Origin: Micromonosporaceae bacterium | GTDB lineage: Bacteria; Actinomycetota; Actinomycetes; Mycobacteriales; Micromonosporaceae | Direction: 5' to 3' | DNA: 7,829 nt | NCBI GenBank assembly: GCA_019690055.1 | Contig: JADGGF010000199.1 | Location: forward strand, 1 to 7,829 | Part shown: one piece after another, positions 1 through 5,442 of the stretch | Position numbering within the stretch: the first letter of the stretch is position 1 | Layout of the letters: every line of letters begins with the position of its first letter | The notes under the pieces: model-generated | Seen by the model: the letters and a program-made list of their open reading frames with translations, nothing else | Databases searched by the model: none | Told to the model about the DNA's origin: nothing | Made by a program: the position numbers and the translations under genes

Positions 1-181
1 GGCGGGTACTGCGGGCTTGTCATGTATCACCTTCTATGTCCGGGGGAGTCGCCCGCGGGCGTCGGGCGGTTGAACGGCGTCAGTGTGCCAGAAGCGCGCA
101 CGGCGCGCGGGCCCGTGACGCGCCGGCGTGGAGCATTTGAGAGGCTGGGTGTCCGGGGCCGTCGACGGTCGAGGAGGTGGG
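1..181. other. Upstream region with no callable gene
   Basis: I can support no gene here. Reading frames on the + strand are either stopped (one near 71-73, one near 137-139) or run on into truB without a recognisable protein. The tail of an upstream gene could occupy the first bases, but nothing identifies it. The segment 94-108 can form a 6-bp stem, GCGCGC-ACG-GCGCGC, and GGCGCG at 102-107 can alternatively pair with CGCGCC at 119-124, so a structured or terminator-like element may precede truB. TTGAAC at 70-75 resembles a -35 box, but I see no matching -10 box at the right distance. Confidence 0.5.
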
Positions 182-1210
182 GTGGCCGAGGACGGGTTCG
201 TCATCGTCGACAAGCCGGGCGGTATGACGTCGCACGACGTGGTGGCCCGGGTGCGTCGGCTCGCCCGGACACGCCGGGTGGGCCACGGCGGCACGTTGGA
301 TCCGATGGCCACCGGGGTGCTCGTCGTCGGCATCGAGCGGGCCACCCGGCTGTTGCCCTACGCGGCCGGGCACACGAAGGCCTACCGGGGCACGATCCGC
401 CTCGGTCAGACGACCGTGACCGACGACGCCGAGGGTGAGGTCACCGCGACCACCGACGCGGGCCACCTCGCCGAGGCGGAGATCTCGGCGGCGCTTGCCG
501 AGTTTCGCGGCGAGATCACGCAGGTGCCGAGCGCGGTGAGCGCGGTCAAGGTCAAGGGGGTCCGGTCGTACGTCCGCGTGCGCCGCGGTGAGGACGTGGC
601 GCTGGCCCCACGACCGGTGACCATCCACCGGCTCGACCTGCTGTCCGTACGGCGGAACCGCGCGGCGGATCCGCATGATCCGGCGAGCGACCCGGCGACG
701 GCCCCGACCGGTCCCGTGACGATTGATGTCGAGATCGACATGGAGTGCTCGGCGGGCACGTACGTGCGCGCGCTGGCCCGCGACCTCGGCGCCGCGCTCG
801 GGGTCGGCGGGCACCTCGTGGCGCTGCGCCGCACGGCGGTGGGTGACTTCACGCTGGCCGAGGCGGTGACGCTGGCCGACCTGGCGGCCGAGCCCAACCT
901 GCCTCGCTTGACGTTGCCGCAGGTCGCCGAGCGGCTGTTCGCCCGGCGCGACGTCGACGCGGCGGCCGCGCGGACCCTCTCCCACGGCGGGCCGATCCCG
1001 GCGTGCGGCCAGCCGGGGCCGTACGCGGTGTTCGGCCCGGGCGGCCGGGTGATCGCGATCGTGGCCGAGCACGACGGCCTGGCCCGGGCCCAGGTCGTCC
1101 TGGCGGCTCCCATGGGCAGGACAGCGGAGCCCATGGGCACGACAACAGCGGAGTCCAGGGGCCCGGCAACACTGGAGCCCATGGGCAAGACGACAGCGGA
1201 GGTCGAGTGA
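182..1210 (+). CDS. truB: tRNA pseudouridine(55) synthase TruB
   Basis: TruB isomerises uridine 55 in the T-loop of most tRNAs to pseudouridine in the cytoplasm. The N-terminal catalytic domain has the family signature GGTLDPMATGVL; its Asp, residue 40 from this start, is the expected catalytic nucleophile. The opening DGFVIVDKPGGMTSHDVV and the motif CSAGTYVRALARDLG (from residue 189) are also typical. A Pro-, Asp- and Ala-rich insert lies at about residues 158-181, and a PUA-like C-terminal region precedes a repetitive tail from residue 310. I chose GTG 182 because AGGAGG at 172-177 lies just upstream and the protein then begins as homologues do. GTG 128 is in frame but has no Shine-Dalgarno sequence; GTG 149 has a weak one. 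The 342-residue product is longer than the usual 300 or so, mainly through the insert and the tail. The stop lies one base before ribF, which suggests coupled translation. Confidence 0.95.
   Translation: MAEDGFVIVDKPGGMTSHDVVARVRRLARTRRVGHGGTLDPMATGVLVVGIERATRLLPYAAGHTKAYRGTIRLGQTTVTDDAEGEVTATTDAGHLAEAEISAALAEFRGEITQVPSAVSAVKVKGVRSYVRVRRGEDVALAPRPVTIHRLDLLSVRRNRAADPHDPASDPATAPTGPVTIDVEIDMECSAGTYVRALARDLGAALGVGGHLVALRRTAVGDFTLAEAVTLADLAAEPNLPRLTLPQVAERLFARRDVDAAAARTLSHGGPIPACGQPGPYAVFGPGGRVIAIVAEHDGLARAQVVLAAPMGRTAEPMGTTTAESRGPATLEPMGKTTAEVE
1109..1201 (+). repeat. 24-nt degenerate tandem repeat at the truB 3' end
   Basis: Four units occupy 1109-1129 (21 nt), 1130-1153, 1154-1177 and 1178-1201 (24 nt each). 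Units 1, 2 and 4 begin with the palindrome CCCATGGG and end in AGCGGAG; unit 3 has diverged. In frame they encode PMGRTAE, PMGTTTAE, SRGPATLE and PMGKTTAE, an octapeptide repeat forming the extreme C-terminus of TruB. The last unit ends at 1201, and with the next base completes GGAGG (1198-1202), the ribosome-binding site of ribF. The tail is not part of the conserved TruB fold. Confidence 0.88.
1198..1202 (+). promoter_or_regulatory. ribF ribosome-binding site
   Basis: GGAGG lies 9 bases before GTG 1212, inside the last truB codons and at the end of the 24-nt repeat array. It fixes the ribF start and makes coupled translation with truB likely. Confidence 0.75.
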
Positions 1211-1211
1211 C

Positions 1212-2156
1212 GTGCAGCGGTGGCGTGGTCTGACGGCGGCGCCGGCCGGGTGGGGCCGGTCGGTCGTGACCATCGGGGTGTTCGACGGTGTCCATCGTGG
1301 ACACCAGAGCATCATCGGCCACGCGGTCAAGCGCGCGGCCCAGCTCGGCGTCGCCTCGGTGGTGGTGACGTTCGACCCGCATCCGGCGGAGGTGGTCCGG
1401 CCCGGGTCGCACCCGGCCATCCTGACCGAGGCCGAGCGCAAGGCGGAGCTGATCGAGGCGCTCGGCGTGGACGTGCTCTGTGTCATTCCGTTCACGCTGG
1501 AGGTCTCGCGGCTGTCGGCCGAGACGTTCGTCCACGATGTCCTGGTGGCGAACCTGCACGCCAGCGCGGTCGTGGTGGGGCAGAACTTCCGGTTCGGCCA
1601 CAAGGCGGCCGGGGACGTGGCGCTGCTGGAACGGCTCGGGCGTACGTTCGGCTTCACGGTCGAGGGTGCCCCGCTGGTCGGCATCGACACCGACGGTGAA
1701 ACGATCGTCTCCTCAACTTATATTCGCTCATGCGTAGATGCAGGGGACGTGACCGCCGCCGCGACCGCGCTCGGCCGCCCGCACCGGGTGGAGGGCGTGG
1801 TGGTCCGGGGCGACGCCCGCGGACGCGAGCTCGGCTTCCCCACGGCCAACGTGCTCACGGCCCCGCACGTCGCGATTCCGGCCGACGGCGTCTACGCCGC
1901 CTGGCTGGTGCGGCGCGGCCATCCCCGGGCCCGGGCGGCGGTGTCGATCGGCACGAACCCCACGTTCGCCGGCCGGCAGCGGCGGGTGGAGGCGTACGTG
2001 CTGGACTTCGACGGCGACCTCTACGGTGAGCGCGTCGCGCTGGACTTCGTGGCCCGGCTCCGGGAGCAGCGCCGCTATGACGGGGTCGCTCCGCTGGTCG
2101 CCCAGATGCACCGTGATGTGGCGGAGACGCGCGCGGTGCTGGTTGACGACGAGTAG
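1212..2156 (+). CDS. ribF: Bifunctional riboflavin kinase / FAD synthetase RibF
   Basis: RibF phosphorylates riboflavin to FMN and adenylates FMN to FAD, supplying both flavin cofactors. The N-terminal nucleotidyltransferase domain shows GVFDGVHRGH (residues 22-31, the HxGH nucleotide-binding motif), TFDPHP (53-58), GQNFRFGH (123-130) and SSTYIR (167-172). The C-terminal flavokinase domain shows GFPTAN (208-213), GTNPTF (247-252) and VEAYVLDF (259-266), whose Glu260 matches the expected catalytic base. The length of 314 residues is normal for the bifunctional enzyme. GTG 1212 is supported by GGAGG at 1198-1202 and by the short N-terminus ahead of the first strand. Truncation is excluded because both domains are complete. 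The codons for residues 167-177 (TCC TCA ACT TAT ATT CGC TCA TGC GTA GAT GCA) are markedly AT-rich compared with the rest of the gene and contain TATATT. Confidence 0.96.
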   Translation: MQRWRGLTAAPAGWGRSVVTIGVFDGVHRGHQSIIGHAVKRAAQLGVASVVVTFDPHPAEVVRPGSHPAILTEAERKAELIEALGVDVLCVIPFTLEVSRLSAETFVHDVLVANLHASAVVVGQNFRFGHKAAGDVALLERLGRTFGFTVEGAPLVGIDTDGETIVSSTYIRSCVDAGDVTAAATALGRPHRVEGVVVRGDARGRELGFPTANVLTAPHVAIPADGVYAAWLVRRGHPRARAAVSIGTNPTFAGRQRRVEAYVLDFDGDLYGERVALDFVARLREQRRYDGVAPLVAQMHRDVAETRAVLVDDE

Positions 2157-2182
2157 GCGGGCGCGGCGCCTGAGCCCGGGCA

Positions 2183-2191
2183 TGGTAGCTT
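2183..2191 (+). promoter_or_regulatory. Candidate extended -10 promoter for rpsO
   Basis: TGGTAGCTT fits the extended -10 pattern TGN-TANNNT used by actinobacterial housekeeping sigma factors. There is no good -35 box at the usual spacing; TTGACG at 2143-2148 is too far upstream. The predicted transcription start, about 2197-2199, falls just before the first hairpin of the rpsO leader, which supports the call. It remains a motif match only. Confidence 0.38.
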
Positions 2192-2197
2192 CAGCTG

Positions 2198-2288
2198 ATG
2201 CCGGTCCGCCGGCCGGTCTCGCCTGCCTGCTCGACGCCGTGGGCGCGAGACCGACACGACGACAACCTTCGAGGTCCAAAGGGAGATC
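2198..2288 (+). promoter_or_regulatory. Structured rpsO 5' leader, possible S15 autoregulatory element
   Basis: Three consecutive hairpins can be drawn. The first pairs GCCGG 2200-2204 with CCGGC 2209-2213. The second begins at the next base, pairing CGGTCTCGC 2214-2222 with GCGAGACCG 2245-2253 (9 perfect base pairs), and is continued after a 2-nt bulge by GCCTGC 2225-2230 with GTGGGC 2239-2244, including adjacent U-G and G-U pairs. The third is small, ACCT-TCG-AGGT at 2265-2275, just before the ribosome-binding site. Repression of rpsO by its own product through a structured leader is established in E. coli and has been reported with different RNA folds in other phyla. That this leader does the same is inference. 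The start codon follows AAAGGGAG at 2278-2285. Confidence 0.5.
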
Positions 2289-2558
2289 ATGGCGCTCGAC
2301 CAGGCCACCAAGGCCGAGATCATCCGGGAGTTCGGCACCAAGGAGGGCGACACGGGCTCGCCCGAGGTGCAGATCGCGCTGCTGACCCGGCGTATCAACC
2401 AGCTCACCGAGCACCTCAAGCAGCACAAGCACGACCACCACAGCCGCCGGGGGCTGCTGATCCTGGTCGGTCAGCGGCGCCGCCTGCTGAACTACCTGGC
2501 CAAGGTGGACATCGAGCGGCGCCGGGCCATCGCCGACAAGCTCGGCCTGCGCCGCTAG
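2289..2558 (+). CDS. rpsO: 30S ribosomal protein S15
   Basis: S15 is a primary binder of 16S rRNA, organising the central-domain three-way junction and contributing to an intersubunit bridge. The 89-residue product is full length for the family and carries its hallmark features: GDTGSPEVQIALLTRRINQL (from residue 20), the LKQHKHDHHSRRGL segment and the basic end RRRLLNYLAKVDIERRRAI. ATG 2289 is preceded by AAAGGGAG, and the product starts MALDQATKAEII as in actinobacterial homologues. It sits between ribF and pnp as in most actinobacteria; rpsO-pnp is a conserved operon. It probably has its own promoter near 2183-2191 besides read-through from ribF, and its leader is strongly structured. Confidence 0.98.
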   Translation: MALDQATKAEIIREFGTKEGDTGSPEVQIALLTRRINQLTEHLKQHKHDHHSRRGLLILVGQRRRLLNYLAKVDIERRRAIADKLGLRR

Positions 2559-2592
2559 TACTTTCGGGTGATGGGCCACCTGAGCGCGTGAT

Positions 2593-2620
2593 GGGCGCCG
2601 CCGGCTGCCCGGCGGCGCCC
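2593..2620 (+). terminator. Hairpin between rpsO and pnp (attenuating terminator or processing site)
   Basis: GGGCGCCGCCGG (2593-2604) and CCGGCGGCGCCC (2609-2620) form a perfect 12-bp stem around the loop CTGC, 34 bases after the rpsO stop. No T run follows, as is common for hairpin terminators in GC-rich actinobacteria. In E. coli and Streptomyces the rpsO-pnp spacer holds hairpins that act as a partial terminator and an RNase III cleavage site. Either role, or both, could apply here; the sequence alone does not decide. Confidence 0.68.
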
Positions 2621-2631
2621 GGACCGCAACA

Positions 2632-2741
2632 CAATGAGTCAACGCACCGTTAAGTAACGAACCGAGCCGTTGAGTAACGAACCACCGAGTAACTGACCAT
2701 CAAGCAACAAATCACCAACTACCAGATCATCGAGTAAGGAA
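2632..2741 (+). repeat. 15-nt degenerate tandem repeat array in the pnp leader
   Basis: Seven units with consensus near CCRTYGAGTAACGAA start at 2632, 2647, 2667, 2682, 2697, 2712 and 2727. A 5-nt extra CCGAG (2662-2666) separates the second and third, and a partial unit starts at 2742. The clearest copies are CCGTTAAGTAACGAA and CCGTTGAGTAACGAA; the fourth to seventh are more diverged but keep exact 15-nt spacing. The block is much richer in A and poorer in G+C than its surroundings and has little self-complementarity, so the RNA should be mostly single-stranded. Confidence 0.85.
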
Positions 2742-2852
2742 TCACGAGAAGTACGCCGACACGGGAGACGTCGGCAGCACGGGCCCCCAACGCCATCGGC
2801 CGGCCACCAGTCGGTCCTCGGTAGTGGCCCCCGGGACGGTAGCGCCCGAGGG

Positions 2853-2864
2853 CTTCGATCGAAG
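2853..2864. promoter_or_regulatory. 12-bp perfect palindrome in the pnp leader
   Basis: CTTCGATCGAAG is identical to its reverse complement. It lies between direct repeats of CGGTAGCG at 2837-2844 and 2872-2879, 8 and 7 bases away. It could be a dimeric repressor's operator, or in RNA a short hairpin with loop GATC. No known regulator is assigned. Confidence 0.4.
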
Positions 2865-2955
2865 ACCGACGCGGTAGCGACCTCCCCGGCGTACTTCCCC
2901 GACGCACAGCCCGCGCCGCACGCGCCGGCTGGCATTCTCAAGGGAGAACGTACGC

Positions 2956-5307
2956 ATGACGCAACACAACCCGCTCGGCGAGCACCATGCCACCGCCGTC
3001 ATCGACAACGGACGATACGGCGTGCGTGAGATCACGTTCAGCACCGGGCGGCTGGCCCGGCAGGCGGCCGGTTCGGCGGTCGCCCAGCTCGGCGACACCG
3101 TGGTGCTCTCCGCCACCACCGCCAGCAAGACCCCGCGCGACCAGTTCGACTTCTTCCCGCTGACGGTGGATGTCGAGGAGCGCATGTACGCGGCCGGGCG
3201 GATCCCCGGGTCGTTCTTCCGCCGGGAGGGGCGGCCGAGCGAGGACGCGATCCTGACCTGCCGGTTGATCGACCGGCCGCTGCGCCCGTCGTTCGTCAAG
3301 GGCCTGCGCAACGAGGTGCAGATCGTGGCGACCGTGCTCGCGCTCGACCCGCTGCACCCCTACGACGTGGTGGCGATCAACGCCGCCTCGATGTCGACCA
3401 AGCTCGCCGGCCTGCCGTTCTCCGGCCCGGTGGGGGCCGTGCGGATGGCGCACGTCGAGGGGACCTGGGTCGCCTTCCCGACCCACGAGGAGCTGGAGCG
3501 GGCCACCTTCGACATGGTCGTGGCCGGTCGGGTGCTGCCCGACGGTGATGTCGCGATCATGATGGTCGAGGCGGAAGCCACCAGCCACACGATCGCGCTG
3601 GTGGCGCTGGGTGCGCCGAAGCCGACCGAGGAGGTCGTGGCCAGCGGCCTGGAGGCGGCCAAGCCCGCGATCCGCGAGATGTGCCGGGCCCAGGACGAGC
3701 TCGCCGCCATCGCCGCCAAGCCGACCCAGGAGTTCCCGCTCTTCCTCGACTACGAGGAGGACGTGCTGGCCGCGGTGACCGAGGCGTTCAGCGTCGAGGT
3801 GGCCGAGGCGCTGAAGATCGCCGGCAAGCAGGACCGCGAGGAGGCGCTCGAGCGCGTCCGGGAGAAGGCGTACGAGACGCTCGGCCCGCAGTTCGTCGGT
3901 CGCGAGAAGGAGATCAGCGCCGCCTTCCGCGCGGTGGTCAAGAAGCAGGTCCGCACCCGGGTGCTGCGCGACCAGGTGCGCATCGACGGCCGGGGGCCGC
4001 GGGACATCCGGCCGCTGACCGCCGAGGTCAACGTGCTGCCGCGCGTGCACGGGTCGGCCATCTTCGAGCGCGGCGAGACCCAGATCCTGGGCGTGACCAC
4101 GCTGAACATGCTGCGCATGGAGCAGTCGCTGGACACTCTCTCGCCCGAGAAGACCAAGCGATACATGCACAACTACAACTTCCCGCCGTACTCGACGGGC
4201 GAGACCGGCCGGGTCGGCGCGCCCAAGCGGCGCGAGATCGGCCACGGCGCGCTGGCCGAGCGGGCCCTGATCCCGGTCCTGCCCTCGCGGGAGGAGTTCC
4301 CGTACGCGATCCGGCAGGTCTCCGAGGCAATCGGATCGAACGGATCCACGTCGATGGGTTCGGTCTGCGCCTCGACGATGTCGCTGCTCTCGGCGGGTGT
4401 GCCGCTGAAGGCGCCGGTCGCCGGCATCGCGATGGGGCTCATCTCCGACGAGGTGGACGGTAAGACCAGCTACATCACGATCACCGACATCCTCGGGGCC
4501 GAGGACGCCTACGGCGACATGGACTTCAAGGTCGCCGGCACCCGCGACTTCGTGACCGCGCTGCAGCTGGACACCAAGCTCGACGGCATCCCGTCGGACG
4601 TGCTCGCGGCGGCCCTCCAGCAGGCCCACGACGCCCGGCAGACGATCCTCGACGTGATGGCCGAGGCGATCGACGCGCCGGCCAGCCTGTCGCCGTACGC
4701 GCCGCGGGTCACCTCCGTGAAGATCCCGGTCGACAAGATCGGCATGGTGATCGGGCCCAAGGGCCAGACCATCAACGCGATCCAGGACGAGACCGGCGCC
4801 GAGATCTCCATTGAGGACGACGGCACCATCTACGTGGGCGCCGCCGACGGCCCGTCGGCCCAGGCCGCGATCGACCGCATCAACGCCATCGCCAACCCCA
4901 CCCTGCCCAAGGTGGGCGACCGGTTCCTCGGCACCGTGGTGAAGACCGCCGCGTTCGGCGCCTTCATCTCGCTGCTGCCCGGCCGGGACGGCCTGCTGCA
5001 CATCTCGAAGGTGGGCGACGGCAAGCGCGTGGAGAAGGTCGAGGACTACCTCAACGTCGGCGACAAGCTCGAGGTGGAGATCTCCGAGATCGACAGCCGC
5101 GGCAAGATCTACCTGGACAAGGTCCGCCCCGAGCCGGCTCCGGCGGCCGAGAGCGACCGACCGGCCGGCCGGGACAAGGGCGACCGGGGTCCGCGCGACC
5201 GGGGCGACCGCTCGGGTGAGCGGGGCCCGGCCCGCGGCGACCGCGGCTCCGGCGAGAGCGGTGAGGGCGGCGGAGAGCAGCGCCGTCGGCGGGTTCGCGA
5301 GCGCTGA
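2956..5307 (+). CDS. pnp: Polynucleotide phosphorylase / guanosine pentaphosphate synthetase
   Basis: PNPase degrades RNA 3' to 5' by phosphorolysis and can polymerise in reverse; actinobacterial forms also add 3' tails, and Streptomyces PNPase was first described as guanosine pentaphosphate synthetase. Domains in order are RNase PH-like core 1 (from about residue 10), an all-helical linker (about 240-330), RNase PH-like core 2 with GSNGSTSMGSVCASTMSLL and the catalytic Asp517, Asp523 and Lys525 of EDAYGDMDFK, a KH domain with IGPKGQTI (599-606), and an S1 domain (about 655-724) with GAFISLLPGRDGLLHISK. ATG 2956 follows AAGGGAG at 2940-2946. The 783 residues exceed the roughly 710 of E. coli, partly because of a C-terminal tail (about 726-783) rich in Arg, Gly, Asp and Glu and ending RRRRVRER, presumably disordered and RNA- or protein-binding. 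All key residues are present. Confidence 0.97.
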   Translation: MTQHNPLGEHHATAVIDNGRYGVREITFSTGRLARQAAGSAVAQLGDTVVLSATTASKTPRDQFDFFPLTVDVEERMYAAGRIPGSFFRREGRPSEDAILTCRLIDRPLRPSFVKGLRNEVQIVATVLALDPLHPYDVVAINAASMSTKLAGLPFSGPVGAVRMAHVEGTWVAFPTHEELERATFDMVVAGRVLPDGDVAIMMVEAEATSHTIALVALGAPKPTEEVVASGLEAAKPAIREMCRAQDELAAIAAKPTQEFPLFLDYEEDVLAAVTEAFSVEVAEALKIAGKQDREEALERVREKAYETLGPQFVGREKEISAAFRAVVKKQVRTRVLRDQVRIDGRGPRDIRPLTAEVNVLPRVHGSAIFERGETQILGVTTLNMLRMEQSLDTLSPEKTKRYMHNYNFPPYSTGETGRVGAPKRREIGHGALAERALIPVLPSREEFPYAIRQVSEAIGSNGSTSMGSVCASTMSLLSAGVPLKAPVAGIAMGLISDEVDGKTSYITITDILGAEDAYGDMDFKVAGTRDFVTALQLDTKLDGIPSDVLAAALQQAHDARQTILDVMAEAIDAPASLSPYAPRVTSVKIPVDKIGMVIGPKGQTINAIQDETGAEISIEDDGTIYVGAADGPSAQAAIDRINAIANPTLPKVGDRFLGTVVKTAAFGAFISLLPGRDGLLHISKVGDGKRVEKVEDYLNVGDKLEVEISEIDSRGKIYLDKVRPEPAPAAESDRPAGRDKGDRGPRDRGDRSGERGPARGDRGSGESGEGGGEQRRRRVRER

Positions 5308-5370
5308 CCACGTCGCCGCGCCACCATGACCCGACTCTCCTCGTTGCCGGGCCTCCGCTCGGGTACGCCT

Positions 5371-5442
5371 GTGCCGCGCAGTCGCACTGTGCCGCGGAGG
5401 CGAGCTGTGCCACCTGGTCGCACGGTGCCACGTAGTCGTACA
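5371..5442 (+). repeat. 18-nt tandem repeat at the peptidase start
   Basis: Four units of 18 nt with consensus near GTGCCRCGNAGTCGCACN start at 5371, 5389, 5407 and 5425; a weaker unit may precede at 5353. Each begins with an in-frame GTG and together they read VPRSRT, VPRRRA, VPPGRT and VPRSRT. Unit 2 contains GGAGG (5396-5400), which serves as ribosome-binding site for the GTG of unit 3. Two unit junctions form the small inverted repeat GCAC-N-GTGC (5384-5392 and 5420-5428). Confidence 0.85.
5396..5400 (+). promoter_or_regulatory. Ribosome-binding site deciding the peptidase start
   Basis: GGAGG lies 6 bases before GTG 5407. The longer in-frame reading from ATG 5326 has no Shine-Dalgarno sequence, so this site argues for the shorter protein. 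Confidence 0.65.

Larger units (their letters stand above)
2559..2955 (+). promoter_or_regulatory. rpsO-pnp intergenic region / pnp leader
   Basis: This 397-nt gap has no credible + strand gene. In order it holds the 12-bp hairpin at 2593-2620, the 15-nt repeat array (2632-2741), a 6-bp hairpin GCCGAC/GTCGGC (2755-2760 with 2770-2775), a 6-bp stem GGCCAC/GTGGCC (2802-2807 with 2824-2829), the palindrome CTTCGATCGAAG (2853-2864) between two copies of CGGTAGCG, and the pnp ribosome-binding site AAGGGAG (2940-2946). I see no convincing -35/-10 pair, so pnp may depend on read-through from rpsO or use a promoter I cannot recognise. In Streptomyces the equivalent spacer does contain a pnp promoter. 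Confidence 0.6.

Noticed and set aside
1..60. tRNA or riboswitch in the opening bases
   Set aside because: No cloverleaf, T-loop or known aptamer core could be drawn.
128..181. Longer TruB start at GTG 128
   Set aside because: There is no Shine-Dalgarno sequence upstream and the extra 18 residues do not resemble TruB N-termini, whereas GTG 182 has AGGAGG just ahead of it.
80..1690. Long open reading frame on the - strand opposite truB and ribF
   Set aside because: It is a shadow of two well-supported + strand genes, low in complexity and without a known motif.
2143..2191. TTGACG (2143) paired with TAGCTT (2186) as a standard promoter
   Set aside because: The spacing of 37 bases is far outside the usual range, so only the extended -10 element was kept as a candidate.
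2632..2741. CRISPR array
   Set aside because: The 15-nt units are contiguous, degenerate and without unique spacers, and no cas genes are present.
2639..2941. Apparent pentapeptide-repeat protein on the - strand of the pnp leader
   Set aside because: The five-residue periodicity (such as LLLDG, QLLGG, SLLNG) is just the 15-nt DNA repeat translated. It lacks a true pentapeptide-repeat consensus over enough units, and the frame continues into structured leader sequence.
5326..5406. Longer peptidase start at ATG 5326
   Set aside because: There is no ribosome-binding site, the added residues are repeat-derived, and GTG 5407 has GGAGG at good spacing and gives a family-typical length. It is not strictly excluded.
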